From Swingsia samuiensis (lineage in GTDB: Bacteria > Pseudomonadota > Alphaproteobacteria > Acetobacterales > Acetobacteraceae), in contig NZ_CP038141.1 in NCBI RefSeq assembly GCF_006542355.1, positions 2,099,215 to 2,163,214 on the forward strand: a stretch of 64,000 nt of DNA. The letters are read 5' to 3'. The notes under the pieces were generated by a model that saw nothing but the letters and a program-made list of their open reading frames with translations, was not told where the DNA came from and ran no database searches. Below, piece by piece: positions 43,680 through 51,654 of this stretch (the first letter of the stretch is position 1; each line of letters starts with the position of its first letter). The position numbers and the translations under genes were made by a program.

Positions 43680-44149
43680 TATTTTTTCATATCAACATTA
43701 AAAGAAACTGTGACGCTAGGACCGTTTAATATATTAAACGTAAAAGGGATCTTTTGATTAGCAACCAAAGGCGCTTTTAAGCCAAGACAAATAAAATGGT
43801 AACTCCCATTTGGAAAGATCATCTCAGAGTTATGAGGCAACACTAGGTGTGTGAACAAATCATTTGTCAGAGACGTATCTTCCTGATTCGTATGGTGTGC
43901 TACAATTGATGTGCATTGAGGAGAAGAAATACCATTCAATAAATGATCAACTCCATCAGCATTTCGAATCGTAAAATACCCTTGCGCATGAGTTGCTTCA
44001 TATTGAGAAGGGACTAAACTTGTTTGAACGATACTAATATGGTCAACAGCAGGTGGTGTGTCTGTATCTGCATAAGCAGCAGAGCAAGCCCCAAGTAAGG
44101 AAAAGAACATAAACAACGATTTCAACATCACTCTCCTGCTAAACTCCAA
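43679..44149 (-). CDS. Copper chaperone PCuAC-like periplasmic protein (poor in Met ligands)
   Basis: 156 residues with a signal peptide (FMFFSLLGACSAAYA, possibly lipoprotein-like). The PCuAC fold is visible: SQYEATHAQGYFTIRN, then IVAHHTNQ, LVLPHNSEMIFPNGSYHFICLGLK and a final beta strand. Normal PCuAC proteins bind Cu(I) with an H(M)x10Mx21HxM ligand set. Here the later HxM is HFI and the run of methionines is missing, so standard copper binding is doubtful. The upstream nrdR is divergent. Confidence 0.75.
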   Translation of the reverse strand: MEFSRRVMLKSLFMFFSLLGACSAAYADTDTPPAVDHISIVQTSLVPSQYEATHAQGYFTIRNADGVDHLLNGISSPQCTSIVAHHTNQEDTSLTNDLFTHLVLPHNSEMIFPNGSYHFICLGLKAPLVANQKIPFTFNILNGPSVTVSFNVDMKK

Positions 44150-44230
44150 AATTTTGGGGTATACAAATTTTGTCTGGTAGAATGACTATATTACTTTCAA
44201 ACGAACAAGACTAGATGATCGGAATATTTC

Positions 44231-44686
44231 ATGCGCTGTCCTTTTTGTGGACATGAAGAGACACAAGTCAAAGATAGTAGAGCCAGTGAAGATGGTTCTG
44301 TTATCCGGAGGCGGCGAGCCTGCTCTTCTTGTACACAACGTTTTACAACTGTTGAACGGGTTCAATTAAGAGAATTCAGCGTTGTTAAAGCTGATGGACG
44401 ACGCGTTGCTTTTGATCGTGATAAATTAGCACGCTCAATCCGAGTGGCTCTTCGAAAACGTCCTGTTGAAGAAGAGCATCAGGAAAGGCTTGTTAATCAA
44501 CTTGTCCGACAGCTAGAGATTTCTGGTGAGCAGGAAGTTTCATCTCATCGTATTGGAGAGCTTGCGATGGATGCGTTACGTGAAGTAGATGGTGTAGCCT
44601 ATGTCAGATTCGCAAGCGTATACCGAGATTTTCGAGAGGTAGAAGCTTTTTCGAAAATTCTGGCTGATATGAATACCCCTCCTTGA
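44231..44686 (+). CDS. nrdR: Transcriptional repressor NrdR
   Basis: 151 residues. The N-terminal zinc ribbon has Cys3, Cys6, Cys31 and Cys34 ([10 protein letters not shown], then ACSSCTQRF). The ATP-cone domain starts near residue 49 ([20 protein letters not shown]). It represses ribonucleotide reductase genes when dATP is bound. It is the first gene of a plus-strand set nrdR-nusB-thiL, a common bacterial order, with a 40-base gap to nusB. Confidence 0.96.
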   Translation: MRCPFCGHEETQVKDSRASEDGSVIRRRRACSSCTQRFTTVERVQLREFSVVKADGRRVAFDRDKLARSIRVALRKRPVEEEHQERLVNQLVRQLEISGEQEVSSHRIGELAMDALREVDGVAYVRFASVYRDFREVEAFSKILADMNTPP

Positions 44687-44726
44687 GAAGATCATCTTTT
44701 TTCAAGAAATTATTTTAGGAGACATT

Positions 44727-45209
44727 ATGACCTCTTCCGAGGTGCAAAAAAAACGCCCAACCCGTCGTAGCCGAACAATCGCACGGGTTGCTGCCGTTCA
44801 AGCGTTATTCCAATGCGAGCAGTCTGAGGAAACAGCTGAAACTGTTATCAATCAATTTCTGCGTCACAGACAAATTAGTTCTTCTGCTTCATTTGAAGAC
44901 GGTCATATTCCGGATGCTGATTTAAAACTCCTGCAAGAAATTGTAAAAGGTACCACCCTTGAGCAAGACAAAATTGATCATACTCTCAGTGACGTTTTAC
45001 CAACCCAATGGCCTTTACCACGCCTAGACCCTGTTTTGCGTGCACTATTGCGCGCTGCTACCTATGAAATTATTAACACGAATACCGACAACCGAATTAT
45101 TATTAATGAATACCTAGACGTTGCACATGGCTTCTTCTTTGGAGATGAGCCTAAACTCGTCAACGGCATTCTTGATACATTAAATCGTCGCCAGGAAGGC
45201 AACTCATAA
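44727..45209 (+). CDS. nusB: Transcription antitermination factor NusB
   Basis: 160 residues, all-helical, with ARVAAVQALFQCEQSEE at the start and the core ILRAALYE-like stretch DPVLRALLRAATYEIINTN followed by IINEYLDVAHGFF. It binds boxA RNA together with S10 in rRNA antitermination. The ribosome-binding site is TTAGGAGA. It precedes thiL with three bases between stop and start. Confidence 0.93.
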   Translation: MTSSEVQKKRPTRRSRTIARVAAVQALFQCEQSEETAETVINQFLRHRQISSSASFEDGHIPDADLKLLQEIVKGTTLEQDKIDHTLSDVLPTQWPLPRLDPVLRALLRAATYEIINTNTDNRIIINEYLDVAHGFFFGDEPKLVNGILDTLNRRQEGNS

Positions 45210-45212
45210 ATC

Positions 45213-46172
45213 ATGAAGGGCGAGTTTGATTTTATCACCCGTCACTTTCGACCTCTAGCAGGGGAAGAAAGTTTAGATTTACGGGACGATTGTGCTCTTA
45301 TCCCATTTGCCTCTAAATTTTCTGGGCAGGAAATAGCTGTCTCCACAGACACAATGGTCGAAAATGTCCATTTCCTACCATCCGATCCACCTTATACTCT
45401 TGGTAAAAAACTTCTTCGCTGTAATTTATCTGACCTAGCGGCTATGGGCGCTTCTCCATACGCTTACACCCTCAATGTTACTGTTCCAAAATTAGACAAA
45501 TATAACGATGCATGGTTTCAAGATTTTAGTCGTGGTTTAAAAGAGGATCAGTCTTTCTACGACATTCACTTAATTGGTGGCGATACAACATCAACATCAG
45601 GCCCATTAGTCTTATCCGCAACAATTTTTGGCACTGTCCCTCAAGGCCAAGCTTTACGGCGCAACACCGCCCAAATAGGTGATTCATTATGGGTTACTGG
45701 TACGATCGGTGATGCAGCGTTAGGCCTTCTAGCCCTTCAAAGTAAAATACCAGACCCTACAGGTTTTTTAACCCAACGCTATCGTCTTCCAGAGCCTAAA
45801 ACGACTTTAAAATTAAATACTATCGTAAATGCAGCTATGGATATATCAGACGGTCTTTTACAAGATAGCCAACATTTAAGCCATGAATCTGGAGTTTTTA
45901 TTAGTATTTGGCCTCACAAAGTGCCTCGTTCGCAAGCTGCTCGAAAACTAGGCAACGAATGGTTGGAATTATGTTTAACTGGGGGTGATGATTATGAACT
46001 TCTTTTAGCGTGCTCTCCAAGTAATGAAAAAGCTCTTCAACACGAATGTTTAGAAAAAAACGTTCAAATCACTAAAATTGGGTATATGGCATCAGGGCAG
46101 GGTGTCCGCTTACTTAATGAAGCAGACCAAACAATCCCTTTTCCTAAACGCCTTGGATGGCAACACTTTTAA
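45213..46172 (+). CDS. thiL: Thiamine-monophosphate kinase
   Basis: 319-residue AIR-synthase-fold kinase that makes thiamine diphosphate. Motifs are LDLRDDCALIPF early, AVSTDTMVENVHFLP near 38, LSDLAAMGASPYAYTLNV, HLIGGDTTSTSGPLVLS, MDISDGLLQDSQHL, and LTGGDDYELLLACSP. The C-terminal four bases overlap the stop of the convergent acetyltransferase-like gene. No TPP riboswitch is visible upstream of this operon. Confidence 0.95.
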   Translation: MKGEFDFITRHFRPLAGEESLDLRDDCALIPFASKFSGQEIAVSTDTMVENVHFLPSDPPYTLGKKLLRCNLSDLAAMGASPYAYTLNVTVPKLDKYNDAWFQDFSRGLKEDQSFYDIHLIGGDTTSTSGPLVLSATIFGTVPQGQALRRNTAQIGDSLWVTGTIGDAALGLLALQSKIPDPTGFLTQRYRLPEPKTTLKLNTIVNAAMDISDGLLQDSQHLSHESGVFISIWPHKVPRSQAARKLGNEWLELCLTGGDDYELLLACSPSNEKALQHECLEKNVQITKIGYMASGQGVRLLNEADQTIPFPKRLGWQHF

Positions 46173-47374
46173 GCATCTATCGTTTTTTCATAAAGTCTAT
46201 AACGCTTATAAGGATGAGGAACGACAGCTTCTGCCAGATTCTTCATACCTGTGTCTGATTCTAATATCCAACCTAGTTCTACCCAAGAATACGGCAAGCT
46301 TTCACCACGCCGTAAAAGTTCTGCAATGGCCAGAGAAGGTAACAATGCACCCAGCATTGTTCCACGCAATTTACTTGTGACCCCTAACAAAATAACACGT
46401 GCAGAATGGAAGCGGTGTTGAGCAATACGTGTTCCCAACTTTAGCCACCCTAAAAGGGAAGGAGAACCGCCAAGGTCTGAAACGATATCATACAGATTTG
46501 GCAAAACCAGCGCCATTGCCACCGGAACATCATCTTTATCAATCTGAACATAATGTTCTGGTTTTAATAAAATTTTAACCTGATCAATCAGAGCTTTCAT
46601 TTCATAATCTTGCAGTGGAACAAAATTATACTTCTTACTCCACGCATCGTTATAAAGTGTCCGCAAAACTTCGCCTTGAGCTGCAATCTGCTTCTTGGAC
46701 AAATGCTTTACAGCAATGGAGCCTAAACGCCCTTCACCTATTCTCATATCTCCTGGAACTTTAAATAATGATGCACTTTCTTTAGTCAAATTAAGTTTAT
46801 AGCTCAGCAAATCTTCTGTTTTATGATAGCCTGCCGCTTCGACTAAACTCCCTAATATTTTGGGATGCCAAGGCATAGCGATCATCAAAGGTTGGTCTTG
46901 TCCCTCAATCATGAGACCACTCTCTCCATTACCACTAAGAGTAACAGGGCCCCGCATACGCTCCATGCCTTGTAAACGTAACCAACCGTAAGCAGCATCT
47001 AAAAGTGCAGAAATAATATTCTGTTCTGGAAGAGCATCTAACGCTCCAAAAGAACCTATTTTTTCTCCCCAAGCCTCTATAGCCCTATGGTCCACAATAG
47101 CAGCCACTCGACCTACAGGCGTTTTTCCGCGCCATGCTAAAAAATAGCGAACACTTGAATGCCGAAAAACAGGAGACTTCTTTGGGCTTAATAATTCTGT
47201 TTGTTCCATATCTAAAGGCGGAACAAAGCCTTTCATCCCTTTATATAAACGCCTAGGTAAAGTTATAAATAATTTTAAATGAGCCCGAGTAGTAACGGGA
47301 CGAACGATTAAGTCATCTTGAGGGGCAGGCACAGTCATAAGTTTTGGCCTTGCCTTTTCGTTTGAAAAAAACAT
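46169..47374 (-). CDS. Large GNAT-related acetyltransferase-like protein
   Basis: 401 residues. The N-terminal half contains LFITLPRRLYKGMKGFVPPL, then FLAWRGKTPVGRVAAIVDH and FGALDALPEQNIISALL; the middle has GMERMRGPVTLSGNGESGLM. The C-terminal half (about 200-380) has a second GNAT-like element. The arrangement resembles the large N-acetyltransferase-like proteins found in many proteobacteria, whose substrate is unknown. It is probably cytosolic. It is divergent from the SDR gene. Confidence 0.7.
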   Translation of the reverse strand: MFFSNEKARPKLMTVPAPQDDLIVRPVTTRAHLKLFITLPRRLYKGMKGFVPPLDMEQTELLSPKKSPVFRHSSVRYFLAWRGKTPVGRVAAIVDHRAIEAWGEKIGSFGALDALPEQNIISALLDAAYGWLRLQGMERMRGPVTLSGNGESGLMIEGQDQPLMIAMPWHPKILGSLVEAAGYHKTEDLLSYKLNLTKESASLFKVPGDMRIGEGRLGSIAVKHLSKKQIAAQGEVLRTLYNDAWSKKYNFVPLQDYEMKALIDQVKILLKPEHYVQIDKDDVPVAMALVLPNLYDIVSDLGGSPSLLGWLKLGTRIAQHRFHSARVILLGVTSKLRGTMLGALLPSLAIAELLRRGESLPYSWVELGWILESDTGMKNLAEAVVPHPYKRYRLYEKTIDA

Positions 47375-47488
47375 TCATCAATTAATAATGTCATATCATT
47401 ACCATGTTGGGTCGTATTATCATGCTTGTAAAGGTTATACCTTCTTAATGGCAACCCGACTATACTTTTCAAAATGGATATTTTTCCC

Positions 47489-48298
47489 ATGACGGCTCAA
47501 TCCCGCTCCCACTCACATATTCAATCGCATATTTTAATCACAGGAGCATCAAGCGGCATAGGAGCTGCTCTAGCACTCAATTATGCAAGATCAGGAACTC
47601 ATCTTATTCTTTGGGGACGAAATCAAGAGCGTTTAGAACAAATTGCCAAAAAAGCTCAACAACATGGGGCATCAACAGAAACACATGTTATTGATTTAAA
47701 TAACACAAATCATGCTCTTGAATGCCTACAGCATATTGATAGTGACCATCCAATTGATATTTGCATTTTTGCCGCTGGGATCAGTGATATTCGACCTGAA
47801 ACAGAGCTGACTGAACTCCCTCACATCGTTCAGAACATAGCCTGCGTTAATTTTTCAACCCCGATTACATTAGCCACCGAAATGGCAAAACGCATGGCTA
47901 TACGAAAGAGTGGAAATATTGCGCTAATAGGCTCTGTCGCAGCTTTTCATGACCTCCCCATGGCAAGTGCCTACAGCGGATCTAAGGCAGGACTAGCGCG
48001 TTTTAGCACAGCACTTCATGCAGCTATGAAGCCCCATAATGTATTCGTTACCCTTATCTCACCTGGATATGTTGATACTCCCATGAGTCAAAGACTTGTG
48101 GGCGCACGACCTTTCCTTGTATCCCCTCAGAAAGCGGCTCGCCTTATATCTAAAGCAATAGGGCAGGGACGAGCGCATCTTCTCTTCCCCAGAATATTTT
48201 TTATTACTAAAGTTTTAGAATATTTGATGCCACGATCAATTACCCATAGACTCCTTAGAATCGCGAACGTAAAACAAAATCCCTCAACTTTAAAATAA
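47489..48298 (+). CDS. Short-chain dehydrogenase/reductase
   Basis: About 269 residues. The cofactor motif is ILITGASSGIGAALALNYA, the NNAG-like motif is IFAAGISD, and the catalytic Ser-Tyr-Lys are in LIGSVAAFHDLPMASAYSGSKAGL. A late GYVDTPMS motif is typical of classical SDRs. A C-terminal hydrophobic stretch (FFITKVLEYLM) may associate with the membrane. The substrate is unknown. I use the ATG at 47489 because GGAT lies before it; 47474 is a possible alternative. Glucokinase follows after about 60 bases. Confidence 0.82.
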   Translation: MTAQSRSHSHIQSHILITGASSGIGAALALNYARSGTHLILWGRNQERLEQIAKKAQQHGASTETHVIDLNNTNHALECLQHIDSDHPIDICIFAAGISDIRPETELTELPHIVQNIACVNFSTPITLATEMAKRMAIRKSGNIALIGSVAAFHDLPMASAYSGSKAGLARFSTALHAAMKPHNVFVTLISPGYVDTPMSQRLVGARPFLVSPQKAARLISKAIGQGRAHLLFPRIFFITKVLEYLMPRSITHRLLRIANVKQNPSTLK

Positions 48299-48361
48299 CT
48301 AAACGCAACTAATGCGGCAGAAAGTGCCTTTTAAATTTCAAGATTAGGTGTGGAGACAAAC

Positions 48362-49342
48362 ATGAGAGAAATTGTTGCAGTTGATATCGGTGGCACTCAT
48401 GCTCGCTTTGCCATTGCTGGGATTAAAAATGGCAAAGTCGTTGAGCTTGGAGAAGCTGTTACTCTCAAATGCGCAGAACATGCGAGTCTAGCCCTTGCTT
48501 GGGAAGCTTTTGGCCGCATGCTCGATCATCCTCTTCCTAAGGAAGCAGGAATTGCAGTTGCTTGCCCTATCAAAGGCGAAATTTTGCAAATGACGAATAA
48601 TCCTTGGATTATTCAGCCAAGCCAATTGGCAAAACGTTTACACCTCAATGATTTTATCCTTGTAAATGACTTTGGAGCCGTTGCACATGCCGTCGCTCAA
48701 GTTGATGCAAGCCATATGCAACATCTCTGTGGCCCTGAAGTTGACTTACCCTCTCAAGGGACAGTTTCCATTATTGGCCCAGGAACAGGTCTTGGGGCTG
48801 CCTGCCTTCTAAAACGAAATGATAAATATTTTGTTATGGAGACAGAAGGGGGACATCTTGATTATCCACCGTTGGATGACGTCGAGGATAAAATTCTAAA
48901 AGCTCTTCGCAGTCGTTTCCGTCGTGTTTCTGCAGAACGCATTGTTTCTGGCCCTGGCCTTACAAATCTCTACGAGGTTATTGCTGAACTACAAGGGCTT
49001 CCTATCACCCTAAGAGATAACAAAACTCTATGGATGAACGCGATGGAAGGTTCAGATAGTATTGCAGCCGCTGCTTTAGAACGATTCTGCCTAAGCTTAG
49101 GTGCTGTTTCTGGAGATTTGGCATTAGCCCATGGTGCACAAGGTGTTGTGATCGCTGGTGGCCTTGGTCTGCGTCTAGCCAACATCTTGGGCAAATCAGG
49201 CTTTTCAGAAAGATTCGTTGCGAAAGGTCGCTTTGAATCCATGATGAAAGAGATGCCTGTTAAAATCATCACTCATCCACAACCAGGCCTTTTTGGCGCA
49301 GCAGCTGCCTATGCAGAGGCGCATCCGAATGCAGGTGAGTAG
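48362..49342 (+). CDS. glk: Glucokinase
   Basis: 326 residues from the ATG at 48362, which sits six bases after GGAG. It is of the E. coli Glk type: VAVDIGGTHARFAIAG at the start, VNDFGAVAHAV for the catalytic Asp region, ISIIGPGTGLGAACL-like GPGTGLGAACLLK, and METEGGHLDYPP with the conserved Glu-His pair. It phosphorylates glucose to glucose 6-phosphate in the cytosol and does not contain a DNA-binding domain. tRNA-Cys lies 22 bases after its stop, on the other strand. Confidence 0.94.
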   Translation: MREIVAVDIGGTHARFAIAGIKNGKVVELGEAVTLKCAEHASLALAWEAFGRMLDHPLPKEAGIAVACPIKGEILQMTNNPWIIQPSQLAKRLHLNDFILVNDFGAVAHAVAQVDASHMQHLCGPEVDLPSQGTVSIIGPGTGLGAACLLKRNDKYFVMETEGGHLDYPPLDDVEDKILKALRSRFRRVSAERIVSGPGLTNLYEVIAELQGLPITLRDNKTLWMNAMEGSDSIAAAALERFCLSLGAVSGDLALAHGAQGVVIAGGLGLRLANILGKSGFSERFVAKGRFESMMKEMPVKIITHPQPGLFGAAAAYAEAHPNAGE

Positions 49343-49364
49343 CGATTTGAGGGGAATAACCTCC

Positions 49365-49438
49365 TGGAGGTCCGAGCGGGAATCGAACCCACATACACGG
49401 ATTTGCAGTCCGCTACATAGCCATTCTGCCATCGGACC
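49365..49438 (-). tRNA. tRNA-Cys (anticodon GCA)
   Basis: The reverse complement folds as GGTCCGA/TCGGACC acceptor stem, a D-arm with GGCAGAATGGC, an anticodon stem around CTGCAAA with anticodon GCA, and a TTCGATT T-loop. CCA is encoded at 49365-49367. It lies between glk and tolC, antisense to both. Confidence 0.96.
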
Positions 49439-49592
49439 TCAAAGGAGTGAGTTCTATATCCTCTTTCATGGTCATTTGGTCAAGAGTGGATCTTCATGAA
49501 AATGAGGATTTTTCTTCTTCAACATAACGCGCTATATAAAAACAGCTTTTATTAAAACACTGCTCTATTCGGCAGACAGCAGGATTCTCTCA

Positions 49593-51083
49593 ATGGTGAA
49601 CTCAGGATATAATGGCTCAAAGATTGTAACTGTTCCTCTTGGAATAGGTCTTCTCTCATTTCTCCTGAGTGGAACATCATTAGCGCAAAAATATGATGGA
49701 AGCGGTTCGCCATCTTTTATTCCGCACACCCTTAAAGAAGCATTGGCAACAGCGTACCTCACCAACCCAACACTCAGAGAAGAACGCGCACGCTTGCGTG
49801 TCACCGACGAACAACTTCCCACAGCAATGGCTGGGTGGCACCCGACCATTCAAGGGACCATGAATCTAACCTACTATAATGGTCAGTCAGATTATGCGTC
49901 TGTAGGGTCAGGCAATTCAGCTTCTCCCAACGGATCAACCTTTGAAGGCAACAATCGGCGATACAAAACACCTGGATATAATGGGGGCGTCACAATAAGC
50001 CAGCCCCTCTACCAAGGTGGAAAAACAATCGCAGGGATCCATGCGGCCAAAAATCAAATTATGGCCGAGCGAGCCAAATTAATTTCTGCAGAACAAGAAG
50101 TCTTTTCAAAAGTTGTAGATGCTTACGTTGGGGTAGTTGAAGACCAGCTTCTCTTACAATTAGCGATTAATAACGAACACGTTCTTAAACAGCAGCTCGG
50201 TGCAACTGAAGAACGTTTCCATATTGGTGAAATTACGCGAACGGACGTAGCTCAGGCTCAGGCTGCTCTCGCCAGCGCGACAGCTCAACGTCAACAAGCA
50301 GAGGGAACACTTCAAACAGCCCAAGCAACCTATCTGCAAATCGTCGGTATTGCTGCCCCACCTAATTTAGAGCAACCTCAACCTCTGCATTTACCTGTGA
50401 AAAGTGAACAAGAAGCGGTCGCGGTCGCGGTAGAAAACAACCCCGATGTCATCAACGCACTTTTTACTGAAGCACAACAAAAAGATAATGTTTCAGTCCA
50501 GATTTCTGGCATTATGCCTAAAGTTTCTGCAGAGTTAGGCTATCAACGCTCCATTAATAACGCTTATAGTCACTCACTAAACGACAATAAATTTGGAGAA
50601 ATTGAGTTTCAGGTTCCTATTTATCAGGGAGGTTCTGAATACTCAGCGATTCGTGGGGCTCGCCAACAAGTTCAAGCGGCACACCGGGAAGTCGATGTTC
50701 AAAGACGCTCTGCTCTTCAAAAAGCGGCGTCAAGTTGGCAACAAATGATCTCCTATAAACAGTCCATTGCCAGTGATCGTATAGCTATTTCTGCTAACGT
50801 GATCGCTCTGGATGGGGTAGAACGACAAGCTCTTGTTGGAACAAGTTCAACATTAGCCGTTCTCCAGCAGCAACAAACACTGCTACAATCCCAACAAGCT
50901 TTGGTGCAGCACCTATCAAATCTCGTAGTAGCTTCCTATGCCGTTGCTTCTTCTATGGGGAGATTAACGGCGGCAGATTTAAAGCTTGGCGTGCCTCTTT
51001 ATGATGAAAAAGCTTATTATATGGCTGTTAAAAATAAACTATGGGGTATGAATGACTACGCCATTAATCAACCTGGGCGTTAA
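49593..51083 (+). CDS. tolC: TolC-family outer-membrane efflux protein
   Basis: 496 residues with a signal sequence (VPLGIGLLSFLLSGTSLAQ). Tandem repeats typical of TolC-type channels follow: TLKEALATAYLTNPTLREERAR at the start, then YNGGVTISQPLYQGGKTIAGI in the first barrel, and FGEIEFQVPIYQGGSEYSAIR as its second-half counterpart. Long helical coiled coils lie between (VAQAQAALASATAQRQQA). It forms the trimeric outer-membrane tunnel of type I secretion or RND pumps. It is followed 35 bases later by the popZ-like gene. Confidence 0.9.
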   Translation: MVNSGYNGSKIVTVPLGIGLLSFLLSGTSLAQKYDGSGSPSFIPHTLKEALATAYLTNPTLREERARLRVTDEQLPTAMAGWHPTIQGTMNLTYYNGQSDYASVGSGNSASPNGSTFEGNNRRYKTPGYNGGVTISQPLYQGGKTIAGIHAAKNQIMAERAKLISAEQEVFSKVVDAYVGVVEDQLLLQLAINNEHVLKQQLGATEERFHIGEITRTDVAQAQAALASATAQRQQAEGTLQTAQATYLQIVGIAAPPNLEQPQPLHLPVKSEQEAVAVAVENNPDVINALFTEAQQKDNVSVQISGIMPKVSAELGYQRSINNAYSHSLNDNKFGEIEFQVPIYQGGSEYSAIRGARQQVQAAHREVDVQRRSALQKAASSWQQMISYKQSIASDRIAISANVIALDGVERQALVGTSSTLAVLQQQQTLLQSQQALVQHLSNLVVASYAVASSMGRLTAADLKLGVPLYDEKAYYMAVKNKLWGMNDYAINQPGR

Positions 51084-51118
51084 TCATTTCTTTTGGATTT
51101 TAGATTACTCTCTCATTC

Positions 51119-51607
51119 ATGAGCGATCCTAAAACCCCCATAGAAAATAAAGTCTCCAATGATGAACATTTTGGAGACTTTCTTCATTCCATTCGTCGTG
51201 CGTTAAACAATGACGAAACACTTCCATCACAAGCAGCAACAAATCATATGAATGAAACAGATATGAACAATTCTGAAGATTTTTTTTTAGAGCCATCAAT
51301 GATGGTTTCCAAACCTGATTCTGTCCCCAACATAGAAGCTTCCAAAGAAGAGAAAAAAAATATCCACCTTATGGATAGCCTCACACAAGCTGCTGCAGAA
51401 CAATCTCTCAATGCTCTTCATTCAGCATTTAACGCGCGTACGCTAGCACCAGATACAATTGTCAGTAATAATAATAGCATGACCATTGAAGAAATGGTCC
51501 GTACAGAAATTAGAGGGATGGTAAGAACGTGGCTTGATGCCCATCTACCTTCCTTAGTAGAAATTTTAGTCCGTGCGGAAATCGCTCGTTTGCGTCCCAA
51601 AGACTAA
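51119..51607 (+). CDS. popZ: PopZ-like polar organising protein (DUF2497)
   Basis: 162 residues. The long acidic, disordered middle contrasts with the conserved C-terminal helices MTIEEMVRTEIRGMVRTWLD and HLPSLVEILVRAEIARLR, the PopZ/DUF2497 signature. The N-terminal part has a short helix (NDEHFGDFLHSIRRALNND) that matches the partner-binding region of PopZ. In Caulobacter PopZ assembles a pole-localised hub that tethers the chromosome origin through ParB. The gene lies directly before valS, as in several other alphaproteobacteria. Confidence 0.82.
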   Translation: MSDPKTPIENKVSNDEHFGDFLHSIRRALNNDETLPSQAATNHMNETDMNNSEDFFLEPSMMVSKPDSVPNIEASKEEKKNIHLMDSLTQAAAEQSLNALHSAFNARTLAPDTIVSNNNSMTIEEMVRTEIRGMVRTWLDAHLPSLVEILVRAEIARLRPKD

Positions 51608-51654
51608 TATTCTCTCTTTAGTCACCTTGTTTACCTTTAGCCTTCTGGATTCTC

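Noticed and set aside
44700..45212. TPP riboswitch before thiL
   Set aside because: No THI-box sequence (CUGAGA near ACCUGAUC) is visible; thiL is expressed as part of nrdR-nusB-thiL.
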